Positions 28,808 to 38,011 of a stretch of DNA of 39,858 nt are shown here, piece after piece. The notes under the pieces are model-generated. The model was not told the DNA's origin, searched no databases, and worked only from the letters and a program-made list of their open reading frames with translations. Every line of letters starts with the position of its first letter. Positions within the stretch are counted from its first letter, which is position 1. The translations under genes and the position numbers were made by a program. The stretch comes from Pirellulaceae bacterium. GTDB lineage: Bacteria; Planctomycetota; Planctomycetia; Pirellulales; Pirellulaceae. The stretch spans positions 1 to 39,858 of the forward strand of contig JABDKS010000435.1 of the NCBI GenBank assembly GCA_013002105.1, read 5' to 3'.

Positions 28808-28869
28808 CAAGCGTGAGGTGCCGCTATCCGTCCGATCGTGTCAACAAACAACCGTCGACGGCAAACCAT

Positions 28870-29343
28870 CTACTGTGTGACTTGAGCAGCGACGTCGGCT
28901 GTGACGGGTCCCCGGACTTTGACGAAGCCGGAAATCGCCACCACCACCACCGCCAGTAGTACCAAAACTCTCAGCCATTTCGCGCGGTGCTGACGAATCG
29001 ATTCTAATTTTGCACTTCGCCCGACCAGGGCGGCCGCTAGGAAGAAAATCCCTAACGCAAGCAACATCTTGGTCCCAACCAACGCGTGGTAAAGACCATC
29101 ACCCTTGTGCAGGGGCACTGCGCGGACGTAGTTGTACATACCGGTCACCAGAAACAGCAAAATGCCGTTGTGAACAAACCGCTTCCAACGTCCGGTCACC
29201 GCGGCGGCCAAGGTGTTGTGCGCGTCTTCGGTCAGTTCCTTGGCCGAGGGCAACAACACCAAAAGAGTAAAGATACTGCCGCCGACCAATGTAATGGCCG
29301 TCAATACATGGATGATTCGTGAGAGGATGTCAACGATCAACAT
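28870..29343 (-). CDS. Four-helix membrane protein, CopD-like
   Basis: A 157-residue integral membrane protein with four predicted helices, beginning MLIVDILSRIIHVLTAITLVGGSIFTLLVLLP. The conserved His in the first helix (RIIHVLTAIT) and the pattern HNGILLFLVTGMYNY and HALVGTKMLLALGIFF resemble CopD/DUF2269-type proteins, where the histidines may bind haem or copper. The family call is tentative. It is transcribed leftward, opposite to the TPR gene and to the sulfatase whose true start lies about 200 bp to the right. Confidence 0.75.
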   Translation of the reverse strand: MLIVDILSRIIHVLTAITLVGGSIFTLLVLLPSAKELTEDAHNTLAAAVTGRWKRFVHNGILLFLVTGMYNYVRAVPLHKGDGLYHALVGTKMLLALGIFFLAAALVGRSAKLESIRQHRAKWLRVLVLLAVVVVAISGFVKVRGPVTADVAAQVTQ

Positions 29344-29546
29344 TTTTTTATGCCGGTAAAAGACGAGCGAACTGGACCGATAAAAGTCTATCCGACCAGA
29401 TGGTCAATGAGTACCAGCATCTCCACGTCGGACGCGGATCAGTGCAAGAGCGGCTGCACGCAGAGCAACCCGCCCGCGATGCTTGTGATGGGTATGATGG
29501 GTTGGATTCGTTTCCTCTACCTCGCTGCCATCCGCGACATTCTCTT

Positions 29547-30959
29547 ATGCGTATCGCGTTACTATTTTTTGCCGTCGTATCTTCACGGACGCTGGTTGTG
29601 GCGGCTGACACACATGCTGTTCGTCCAAACATCGTGATGATCATTTCCGACGATCAAACCTACACCGATTTTGGTTTCATGGGCAATCGTCGGGTACACA
29701 CGCCCCACTTGGACCAACTTGCCAAGAGGTCGACCGTGTTGACGCATGGATACGTACCATCCAGTGTCTGTCGTCCTTCGCTGGTGACGCTGCTGACCGG
29801 GCGGTACCCGCACCAACACGGCATTCACTTTAACCATCCGCCGCCGGGCTTCGGCAAACTCACGCGAACACCAACGATCAACAAATCGCAATACGATGCC
29901 TATCGGGAATCGGCCGCCAAACTCATTCGCGATCAACCCTCTTTGCCACGCATCCTGGCCAACATTGGTTATCGGTGCATGCAGACGGGGAAATATTGGG
30001 AAGGTCATTATCGCAATGCGGGGTTCACCGATGGGATGACGATCGCAGAACCTTCGGGAGGACCCCAGGGTGACAAACAACTGCCAAATGGCGACTTCGT
30101 TGCACATGGCAATGGCGACCATGGACTGACGATCGGCCGCGAGACCATGCAGCCGATCGATCAGTTCATTGCCGACCGCGGGGACGATCCGTTTTTCCTC
30201 TGGTACGCGCCGTTTCTACCGCACACGCCGCATGACGCGCCGGCGGAGTTTCGTGAACTTTTCAGCGATCGTCGCGATGTCAAGGCGCATGAAAAACCTT
30301 ACTTCGCAGCGATCGCCCAATTCGATCAAACCGTCGGGCACGTCCTGAAGGTCTTGGACCACCATCATCTGTCGGCCAACACACTGGTCGTTTTTTTGGT
30401 CGACAACGGTTGGCGACCGGATCCATCGCGGTTTGTCGCTAGCCGCCAAGAATGGGATCACACAAAAACAAGTAAACGTGCGCCATTCGAAAGTGGATTA
30501 CGAACACCGATACTGTTTTGTTGGCCTGATCAGTCCGCCACGCGAACCCATTCCGGACTGGTCAGCAGCGTCGACATCGTGCCTACCATCTTGGCAGCAG
30601 CCGAGATCCAAACCGAGATCGATTTTCCCGGCAAGAACCTATGGCCGACGATTTCAGGCGGCGAACCGACAGACACACAGCGTGCCGTGTTCGGAGAAAT
30701 CTACCCGGGGGACGCCTCCGTACTAGGAAATCCCAGCCGCGACGTTGCCTATCGGTGGGTTCGACACAAACACCTCAAACTGATCATCCCCCACAAGCAC
30801 GGTAAGAAATCAGCGTGGAATGATTACTTGGACGGCCCGGCCCTGTACGATGTGGTGACCGACCCGGATGAAGAGACCAATCTGGTTGGTCATTCGCGTT
30901 ACCAGCAAGATGTCACGCGACTACAAAAACTGCTGGACGACTGGTGGACTCCCCAATAA
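29547..30959 (+). CDS. Secreted sulfatase-family protein with CRPSL motif
   Basis: A type I sulfatase-fold protein. I start it at the ATG at 29547, which gives 470 residues and a good signal peptide (MRIALLFFAVVSSRTLVVAA). The longer in-frame extension from 29319 would overlap the opposite-strand membrane gene and has no protein-like features. Metal-binding IVMIISDDQTYTDFG is present. The nucleophile region reads SSVC75-R-P-S-L79-VTLLTGRYPHQHG. The final Arg of C-x-P-S-R is Leu, a variant I recall from planctomycete sulfatases of this type. LVDNGWRPDP and KRAPFESGLRTPILFCWP are further family elements. It is followed after 12 bp by the CehA/McbA-like gene, so both are probably one operon. Confidence 0.92.
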   Translation: MRIALLFFAVVSSRTLVVAADTHAVRPNIVMIISDDQTYTDFGFMGNRRVHTPHLDQLAKRSTVLTHGYVPSSVCRPSLVTLLTGRYPHQHGIHFNHPPPGFGKLTRTPTINKSQYDAYRESAAKLIRDQPSLPRILANIGYRCMQTGKYWEGHYRNAGFTDGMTIAEPSGGPQGDKQLPNGDFVAHGNGDHGLTIGRETMQPIDQFIADRGDDPFFLWYAPFLPHTPHDAPAEFRELFSDRRDVKAHEKPYFAAIAQFDQTVGHVLKVLDHHHLSANTLVVFLVDNGWRPDPSRFVASRQEWDHTKTSKRAPFESGLRTPILFCWPDQSATRTHSGLVSSVDIVPTILAAAEIQTEIDFPGKNLWPTISGGEPTDTQRAVFGEIYPGDASVLGNPSRDVAYRWVRHKHLKLIIPHKHGKKSAWNDYLDGPALYDVVTDPDEETNLVGHSRYQQDVTRLQKLLDDWWTPQ

Positions 30960-30971
30960 GAAAGCCTGGCT

Positions 30972-33380
30972 ATGCGACGAATCCATTTGCCGAACGCAAC
31001 TCTCGCTCTGTTGACCCTGTTGACACCTGCTGCGTTGACATTCGCAACTGATGCGCACGCGGACGATTTGTCGGTGATCGTCGACGTTGAACGTCAACCG
31101 CTTGTGGCTGCCACGCAGCGTTTGATCGAAGCGTTGGAGTATTCGGGCACACCATTGGATGAACAAACGACACAGAAACTGCGAGCGTCGGCCGATTTGC
31201 CGGACGACGTTGACGCTGTTCGTCGGATCCAGGAGTTGCTCGACCCACTTTGTATTGCAGAAGTCAACATCAATGCGGAGAGCCGCGTCAAAGTAAGCGA
31301 AGGTCCCGGCAAAAAGGAGTTGCTGCAAAACGGCTGGCGAACGCTATTGGTTAAAGTTCACAATCAGGCTGGTATAAATCCGGAACTGGTCGTGCAAAGC
31401 CCCAACGCGGCTGCCGTGTATCAAAAAGGCAAGGGCCCCCGGCAAAAGCCCATGAGTGACGACGACTTGGTCCGCCCAAGTGACTTGCCTGATCGCTGGT
31501 TGGATGTTTCGATGTTGAATCGCGAACCGCTCAAAAAACGCTTGAGTGGTTTGCTGGTTGAGTATCGACCGATCACGCTCTACAGCCGCGATGCCGGAAA
31601 ACGCGAAGCGTCGTTGGCGTTCAACATTGGCCAGGGGACCCAAGACATCGGATTTCGCAACGCGGTTCCGATCTTGTTCGATTGCCGCTCGGCGGTCGAC
31701 GTTCGATTGAACATACAAGATATCGACGGCGAACCGACTACGGCAGCATTGGTCATTCGCGACGAACAGGGACGAATCTATCCCAACCCCGCAAAACGAT
31801 TGGCTCCTGACTTTTTCTTCCACCACCAAATCTATCGCAACAGTGGCGAAACGGTTGCATTGCCACCGGGCAACTATTCCATCACCGTTTCGCGTGGACC
31901 GGAATATTTGCCCATCCGATTCAGCGCGGTGATCCCCAACGCTCCGACGCATTCACTGGACATTCAGCTTCGCAGATGGATTCATATCGCCAAGCGTAAT
32001 TGGTATTCCGGTGATCATCACGTACACGCAGCCGGCTGTGCGCACTACGACAGTCCAACCGAGGGTGTCGGTCCAAAGGATATGATGCGACACATCTTAG
32101 GCGAAGACCTGAACGTCGGCTGCGTCTTAAGCTGGGGGCCCTGCTGGTACACGCAAAAGAAATTTTTTGAGGGCGAAGCGTCTGCCCTATCGACGCCCCG
32201 CTATTTGATGCGGTACGACGTCGAAGTCAGCGGATTCCCGTCGTCTCATGCTGGGCATTTGTGTTTATTGAACTTGTCCGAAGACGATTATCCGGGAACC
32301 GAGGTGCTGGAGGATTGGCCCAGTTGGACATTACCGGTACTCCGCTGGGGAAAAGAACAGGGCGGCGTGGTTGGTTACAGTCACAGCGGATGGGGCTTGG
32401 CGCTACCCGACTACATGCCCGACGGGAGTCGCAAACAAGTCAATAAACGCTGGGGCGGAGGGCGTGCTGACTGGGACGGCAAAGCCGCCGGAACCTTGCC
32501 CGACTATGCGATGCCGCCGTTTGACGGGATTGGCGCCAACGAATTCATTGTGACGACCGCGCACGATGCCTGCCATTTCATTTCGGCCGTCGATACCCCG
32601 TCAATTTGGGAACTGAATATTTGGTACCACACGCTCAACTGCGGAATGACGTCCCGAATTAGCGGTGAAACGGACTTTCCGTGCATCTACGGCGACCGCG
32701 TTGGGCTGGGACGGATCTACGTGCAATTGGATGATGATGTCGAGCTCAATTACAAGAATTGGATTGAGGGGTTGAAGGATGGTAGAAGCTATTGTGGTGA
32801 CGGTTTAAGTCACATCTTGGACTTCCAAGTCGACGGATTGGGTGTCGGCACAAAAGCGACGGCAGATTCTCCGCCGAGTCGACTTGATCTGGATGAACCA
32901 ACCACCGTCGACGTCACCTTCGACGTCGCCGCGTTGCTGGAAGCCGAACAAACCGATGAAACCCGCAGCTTGAAGACGCGGCGGTTGGACGAGAAACCCT
33001 ATTGGCATATCGAACGCAGTCGCATTGGCGACACCAGAACCGTTTCTGTCGAAATCATCGTCAACGGTGAAGTCGCAGCGAAAGAACCGATTGCCGCGGA
33101 CGGTTCGATTCAATCTCTCTCGATCCCGGTCGACATCCAACAGTCGTCGTGGGTCGCGGTGCGGATTCTGCCCTCGGTTCACACCAATCCCGTCTTTGTT
33201 CACGTCGACGATGCACCCATTCGGGCGAATAAACGGAGCGCGCAATGGTGTATCGACGCCGTTAAGACTTGCTGGGAATCCAAACGCGGGCAAATTCGCT
33301 CGGACGAGCGGGCGGTCGCAAAGAAGGCATACGACCAGGCCGAATCGATCTATCGAAAGATTTTAGCCGAATCCAAATGA
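30972..33380 (+). CDS. Exported CehA/McbA-family metallohydrolase-like protein
   Basis: An 802-residue exported protein (signal segment LALLTLLTPAALTFATDAHA). The N-terminal half is a beta-rich accessory region including FNIGQGTQDIGFRNAVPILFDCR. From about residue 340 it matches the CehA/McbA family, related to PHP-type hydrolases. The metal-binding signature is WYSGD348-H349-H350-V-H352-A, with further candidate ligands in VVGYSHSGWG, FIVTTAHDACHF and GDRVGLGR. The C-terminal beta domain precedes a helical tail. CehA and McbA are esterases (carbaryl hydrolase), but this large secreted planctomycete form likely has another substrate, perhaps a carbohydrate-linked ester. It is co-transcribed with the preceding sulfatase. 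Confidence 0.86.
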   Translation: MRRIHLPNATLALLTLLTPAALTFATDAHADDLSVIVDVERQPLVAATQRLIEALEYSGTPLDEQTTQKLRASADLPDDVDAVRRIQELLDPLCIAEVNINAESRVKVSEGPGKKELLQNGWRTLLVKVHNQAGINPELVVQSPNAAAVYQKGKGPRQKPMSDDDLVRPSDLPDRWLDVSMLNREPLKKRLSGLLVEYRPITLYSRDAGKREASLAFNIGQGTQDIGFRNAVPILFDCRSAVDVRLNIQDIDGEPTTAALVIRDEQGRIYPNPAKRLAPDFFFHHQIYRNSGETVALPPGNYSITVSRGPEYLPIRFSAVIPNAPTHSLDIQLRRWIHIAKRNWYSGDHHVHAAGCAHYDSPTEGVGPKDMMRHILGEDLNVGCVLSWGPCWYTQKKFFEGEASALSTPRYLMRYDVEVSGFPSSHAGHLCLLNLSEDDYPGTEVLEDWPSWTLPVLRWGKEQGGVVGYSHSGWGLALPDYMPDGSRKQVNKRWGGGRADWDGKAAGTLPDYAMPPFDGIGANEFIVTTAHDACHFISAVDTPSIWELNIWYHTLNCGMTSRISGETDFPCIYGDRVGLGRIYVQLDDDVELNYKNWIEGLKDGRSYCGDGLSHILDFQVDGLGVGTKATADSPPSRLDLDEPTTVDVTFDVAALLEAEQTDETRSLKTRRLDEKPYWHIERSRIGDTRTVSVEIIVNGEVAAKEPIAADGSIQSLSIPVDIQQSSWVAVRILPSVHTNPVFVHVDDAPIRANKRSAQWCIDAVKTCWESKRGQIRSDERAVAKKAYDQAESIYRKILAESK

Positions 33381-33547
33381 GAAAGATTCTCGGCGCGAAT
33401 GCTTCCCGTTCTCAACAGGAGTCCATCCGCACAAACGAGTCTTCGATTTCTGCAAGTACGGAATACTTTTAGAGAATTTTCCCACCAGTCACAAAAACGT
33501 GACCTAGAGTAAAAAGGTTCCCTGCGCCGCTACGCCCGATCAGACTG

Positions 33548-33865
33548 ATGAGCAAACTAGAGTTACAATCCGCAAAATATTGTTCGACCACCGACGCTCC
33601 CAGTCGTCCGGCCAAGAGAACGACTAGCCGTGGCGGCAAGAAAACGATTCGCGGATTCCTATTTCGCAGTGTGCTGATTCTCGGCATCGCGGCGAGTGTG
33701 TTTTGGTTCTATAAGCATCAAGACCCGATTCTCGCGAACATCCGCAACAATTCAGCCAATTACGGAATTTTCTTTTCGAATTTGGTCCGATCGGGCGATG
33801 CCAATGACATGAATCATTTTGCCGAACAAGGGCCCGAGGTGTCGCCGGTCTCGCTGGCTCCCTAA
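33548..33865 (+). CDS. Small single-pass membrane protein, unknown function
   Basis: A 105-residue protein with a basic, Ser/Thr-rich cytoplasmic N-terminus (RPAKRTTSRGGKKTIRG), one helix (FLFRSVLILGIAASVFWFY, about residues 38-56) and a short polar C-terminus. No family was recognised. The positive-inside rule would place the N-terminus in the cytoplasm. It lies between the CehA-like gene and the thioesterase, 167 bp from the former. Confidence 0.6.
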   Translation: MSKLELQSAKYCSTTDAPSRPAKRTTSRGGKKTIRGFLFRSVLILGIAASVFWFYKHQDPILANIRNNSANYGIFFSNLVRSGDANDMNHFAEQGPEVSPVSLAP

Positions 33866-33960
33866 CTGGACAAACGGCCCGTTGCGTCCGATCATAAATG
33901 CGTCATCGACCGACATTGATTGCCCCTGATTTTCTTCTACCGTAGATAATTCGCCCATCG

Positions 33961-34356
33961 ATGCGAGAACACACGATTCAGCATCGCGTTCGCTATGACG
34001 AATGCGACCCCATGGGTTTTGTCCACCACTCAATCTATCTTCAATATTTCGAGATGGGGCGCACCGAATTGTTGCGTGCCTCGGGCGGACGATACCGAGA
34101 CATGGAGAGTGCGGGCTTGTTGGTCGTCGTGGTACGCGTCGACTGTCGCTACAAACGTCCTGCCCAGTACGATGACCTGATTTCCATCCAAACGCGAATT
34201 GACAAAGTGACCGCGGGCAAGATCATTCACGAGTACGCCGTGACGCGAGACGACGACTTGTTGGTCACGGCAACGGTCACGTTGGCGGTGATCGATCGCC
34301 AGGGAAAAGTCCAGCGGGTTCCGCAATTCTTGATCGATCAGTACGGCGAACTATAA
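33961..34356 (+). CDS. 4HBT-family acyl-CoA thioesterase (YbgC-like)
   Basis: A 131-residue hotdog-fold thioesterase. The signature RVRYDECD16-P-M-G-FVHHSIYLQYFEMGRTE contains the catalytic Asp of the 4-hydroxybenzoyl-CoA thioesterase family. Length is normal and the remaining strands (VDCRYKRPAQYDD, IQTRIDKVTAGKIIHEYAV, LLVTATVTLAVID) fit. YbgC proteins usually belong to the Tol-Pal cluster, but no tol gene is near, so the role may be general acyl-CoA hydrolysis. Confidence 0.92.
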   Translation: MREHTIQHRVRYDECDPMGFVHHSIYLQYFEMGRTELLRASGGRYRDMESAGLLVVVVRVDCRYKRPAQYDDLISIQTRIDKVTAGKIIHEYAVTRDDDLLVTATVTLAVIDRQGKVQRVPQFLIDQYGEL

Positions 34357-34498
34357 AAAAGCCTCTCTGTCGGCAGTGGCACCTGCGTTCAACGTGATCC
34401 ACTCCATCATTGATTCCTCTAGAATAGCGTGACGTGTCGGATTCGATCCCACACAATCTCCTGCCGCCCACCTTGTCCGCGTAGTTGCGCCACTTTTT

Positions 34499-37400
34499 GT
34501 GAATCGTTCTATTCCTGGTCGAATTGTCTTCGCAAAACGGCACGTATCGGACGCCGGATGCTTCGCATCCGATGGCGAATTGGATTGCATCGCGAGGATC
34601 AACGTTCGAGGCAAGAACGGCAACAATGGTCGTAACGGAACAAGTTATTACAAACCGCCACGACGTCGCGGCGCGGATGGTCGTCGCGGAGGTAACGCGA
34701 CGCGTGCCTATCGAGGACAAGACGCCGGTTCAGTCAATCTAACGCTCGCATATAAAGATGGTTCGCGGGCGTCCTCGTCACTGCAGCTGTCTGGCCGGAT
34801 CGATCCCGCAAACGAGACAACCCAATCCATCTCCACCTCGATCCGAATCGATGATTCGGGATACGTGTTCATTAATGGCATCGGCGGTAAGGGTGGCGAC
34901 GGCGGCAAGGGCGGCGACGGTCAACCCGGTGCAAAAGGCAGCCGAGGCGCTAACGCGACGCGATACTCCAGGGGTGGCAACGGCGGGCCGGGCGGCCATG
35001 GCGGCTGTGCAGGTGACCCGTCCGACGGAGAAACCGGCGGCAACGGTGCTGAAGTCCAACTGACTTGCGATCAGGACGACCTTGGGTTGTTGATGCTGAT
35101 CAAGGGAAACTTAGCGGGCGGCGACATCGGGTTCGCCGGTGAACGCGGTCGCGGCGGTCGAGGCGGTCGAGGCGGCCCCGGAGGGAGCAGTTACCACTGG
35201 ACCGAAACCAAAACCTATCGTGACGCCAATGGGAAAACACGAACTCGCACCGTTTTTCGCAGCAATCCCGGCGGATCACGCGGCCGCAACGGTACCGATG
35301 GCGTGCCGTCCTTGTATCGCGCTAAGGATGGAGCCGAGGGAATAGCGGGGAGACTTCGAATCCACGTCCACGACCAGAACGGGCAATCAACGGATTACCT
35401 CTCACCCTATGATTTGGAACTTGTCACTTTCGATATCTGTGGCGAAACAGAGATTTTGGAACCCGACAGCCTGGTATCTATTGATCGTATCGTGGTTCGC
35501 AACAGTGGCGGCATGCCGACCCCGCCCAACTACGACACACGGATCTTCTTGGAGACCGACACGTGGGTCCAGCAGGACGGTCAGTACTTGGTACTGAATC
35601 AGTCAGTTGCGGATGGACACACACATGAGTTTGACCAAGGTTTGAAGTTTCGGATTGGCGACCACATCGTGAGATCCCCGCGACGACGACCGTTTCAGCT
35701 GCGACACCAAATTGATCCGCATGCCACCATGCAAAGCGGTATCAACCGCCCGTTTCGCCAGTTCGAAAACGGCGAGATCGCAAAAATCCAGTTTCCGGTT
35801 CAGTTGACCGCACTGACTTGCTTGAACAGCCTTGCCGCGGGCGAATCAACTCGTGTCATCTTTGCGATCAAGAACATCGGCTCCGAGACCTTTGACCACA
35901 AACATTTGTATCGCGCTGTCCAGGCGAGCGTAAACCACCTGGGTGGTGATTTGGACATCCATCACATTTCGTTTTTTGATCACAAGAACGAACCGTTTGA
36001 AATCGAATCGAATCCGTTGCGTCTGCCGATTCGCCAGTTTACGCCCGGTGCACAGCGAGTTATCGAAGTCCGCGTAGGAATCAAGGAAAACGGAGATGCG
36101 ATTCCCTACCAGGGATTTGCCTTAGGTGTTCAACTGGACCTGCAACGGCCACGATCCAGTGAGCGACAGGAACAGTTTCGGCGCGTTGATTATCGCAAAG
36201 CATTTATTCGCGTCGCAGAAAAGTACCTTCGAGAGGACGGATCGCGATTCTTGTTGGTGGCCAACCACCGAACAGATATTAATGACATCGAGCAATGGAC
36301 AAAGATGGCCGACTATTTCGGCAGCACATTGGATGTCTGGGACGTCTCCTACTACGGTTTCTTTGATCTCGTTCGAGATGTGCAGAAAGACGAATCGTTG
36401 CTCGAACAGTGGCGGGGTATGACAATCATCATACCGAACAATTACTACGAAACCCCAATCGGCCAAACGGTTGCGTTTCGCCAGCTCGCCAAAACTCAGT
36501 TCCTACAAGCGGCAGCCGATCATGACATTAATTTTTACATCGTCGGTGATTCACGCACCGGCGGCGAATTGATGCTGCAAAACGCATTGGTACCAGTAGA
36601 TGATGAATTAGAGCCAAGCCAACTGGAAACTCAAAAAGACTTTTTGCGTCAGATCAAACAATGGAATCGATACATCGCGCAGGCGGGCGAAGTGGTCGGT
36701 GGCATGACCGGGGATGCACGGGACTTTGCCGATACAGAATTGGGTGCTGTCCACCATTTTGATATCGATAAACGTACATTCCTTTTTCAACCAAAGAAGA
36801 AATGGCTCGAAAACCGTGCAAGAAAACTTCAAGGGCAACTCAAGAAGTCCGATCCGTTGCATCGTTGGATCGTCGTACATCGATACGATACCGAGGACAC
36901 CGATACATCGTGGGGATTCTTTCGCAAACGGAACGTTGGCAAACTGGAAGTCCGACGGACGCTCGATGCCACCAAAGGATCGGCAGTGTTGTACGAGGTC
37001 GACGCCATTGACATTGCGGACGACGAATTCGTCACCAGCGAGCAAAACAAACGCGCGATGTTTTTGGCTCTCAAATTCGAGGACAAGGTAGACCGGTTCA
37101 TACGACTGGTCAGCGAACGCAAATTCCCTCGCTACAGCGAGAACTACATCGACCGGCCATTGACCGACCAAGAGATCAGGGACATCGGGGACGAACTGGT
37201 CGATTCAATTTTGGTCGATGTCTACAACGAACAACGTGTCGCGCGAGAGAGCAAAACGTGGGGACGCGGTGGTGCCCGCGCACTGACGCCCAAACTGAAT
37301 TACTTGGCCGAGCGATCGCTGAACTACGGCGTCACCCATCGCCAAATGCTCGAAAATCCGGTCAGCATGGAACTTTTGTACGAAGTGATCGCGAATATCC

Positions 37401-37957
37401 GGTGGATGGCGCTCGAGTCCATGTCGATTTGGGACATGGCGTTCTTCCCCACCGCATTCTTAAAGCGTAGCCGTGCGGTTTCCAAGCACATGCTCGACCG
37501 TGCCGATCGAATCGTTGTTAGCATCTTCGGCCGCGAACCGAGTTGGTGGGACAAGGTCACCGATCCGACCGACGACTACGATGCGTTTGGAAATGCCAAA
37601 ACACGATCGCCCGATGGGATCGAGCGAAAAATCGCCGATGAATCCATCACGAAGGTTCAGCGATCGCTACAGAAACGGTATCCGTCGATGAAAGGCTACC
37701 AAACAATGCAAGATTTGCCCGGCCTCACCTACGACCCAGAACTCATACCAACCGAGGCGCGTGTGATCGAAGGAGCCGTGTTTGATCAATTGGCCACGCA
37801 AGAGCAACACGCAGATCAAATGCGACGAAGCACGGAGAAAGCCATTGCCACGGAGCGATCAGACCTGCTGGTACCGTTAGAATTGAAAACCACCATTCCC
37901 ACGCGAACCCGGACCGTCAGCGTTCAGACGATGGCGACGACAGCCGCTAAAATGTAA
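34499..37957 (+). CDS. Large collagen-like protein of unknown function
   Basis: A 1152-residue protein with no signal peptide. Residues about 36-282 contain four blocks of Gly-X-Y triplets (GKGGDGGKGGDGQPGAKGSRG; GERGRGGRGGRGGPGG) interspersed with beta-type segments. Residues 283-570 look like beta-sandwich domains. Residues 575-690 have an alpha/beta pattern: FLLVANHRTDINDIEQW, FGSTLDVWDVSYYGFFDLV, MTIIIPNNYYETPIG and INFYIVGDSRTGGELM. A long helical C-terminal part follows (with WGRGGARALTPKLNYL and WMALESMSIWDMAFFPTA). No ATG starts the frame: it is open back to a TGA at 34430, so GTG at 34499 is used here and TTG at 34580 is an alternative. No characterised family was recognised. Confidence 0.85.
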   Translation: MNRSIPGRIVFAKRHVSDAGCFASDGELDCIARINVRGKNGNNGRNGTSYYKPPRRRGADGRRGGNATRAYRGQDAGSVNLTLAYKDGSRASSSLQLSGRIDPANETTQSISTSIRIDDSGYVFINGIGGKGGDGGKGGDGQPGAKGSRGANATRYSRGGNGGPGGHGGCAGDPSDGETGGNGAEVQLTCDQDDLGLLMLIKGNLAGGDIGFAGERGRGGRGGRGGPGGSSYHWTETKTYRDANGKTRTRTVFRSNPGGSRGRNGTDGVPSLYRAKDGAEGIAGRLRIHVHDQNGQSTDYLSPYDLELVTFDICGETEILEPDSLVSIDRIVVRNSGGMPTPPNYDTRIFLETDTWVQQDGQYLVLNQSVADGHTHEFDQGLKFRIGDHIVRSPRRRPFQLRHQIDPHATMQSGINRPFRQFENGEIAKIQFPVQLTALTCLNSLAAGESTRVIFAIKNIGSETFDHKHLYRAVQASVNHLGGDLDIHHISFFDHKNEPFEIESNPLRLPIRQFTPGAQRVIEVRVGIKENGDAIPYQGFALGVQLDLQRPRSSERQEQFRRVDYRKAFIRVAEKYLREDGSRFLLVANHRTDINDIEQWTKMADYFGSTLDVWDVSYYGFFDLVRDVQKDESLLEQWRGMTIIIPNNYYETPIGQTVAFRQLAKTQFLQAAADHDINFYIVGDSRTGGELMLQNALVPVDDELEPSQLETQKDFLRQIKQWNRYIAQAGEVVGGMTGDARDFADTELGAVHHFDIDKRTFLFQPKKKWLENRARKLQGQLKKSDPLHRWIVVHRYDTEDTDTSWGFFRKRNVGKLEVRRTLDATKGSAVLYEVDAIDIADDEFVTSEQNKRAMFLALKFEDKVDRFIRLVSERKFPRYSENYIDRPLTDQEIRDIGDELVDSILVDVYNEQRVARESKTWGRGGARALTPKLNYLAERSLNYGVTHRQMLENPVSMELLYEVIANIRWMALESMSIWDMAFFPTAFLKRSRAVSKHMLDRADRIVVSIFGREPSWWDKVTDPTDDYDAFGNAKTRSPDGIERKIADESITKVQRSLQKRYPSMKGYQTMQDLPGLTYDPELIPTEARVIEGAVFDQLATQEQHADQMRRSTEKAIATERSDLLVPLELKTTIPTRTRTVSVQTMATTAAKM
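34886..34921 (+). repeat. 18-bp tandem duplication within collagen-like region
   Basis: Two 18-bp units encode GKGGDG twice and differ at three third-codon positions, all synonymous. The synonymous drift argues for protein-level selection on the repeat, not very recent slippage. Confidence 0.8.
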
Positions 37958-38011
37958 TTCGCAGCATGTGACTTCTAACCTGCCTACACCTCCCCCCCAA
38001 AGCAAAGCACG

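Noticed and set aside
29319..29546. N-terminal extension of the third sulfatase
   Set aside because: It would overlap the minus-strand membrane gene and place an internal signal peptide at residue 77; the ATG at 29547 gives a normal secreted sulfatase.
34430..34470. tRNA-like T-arm (GGATTCGATCCC)
   Set aside because: The stem does not pair correctly, the conserved T-loop register is wrong, and no acceptor or anticodon arms could be built on either strand.
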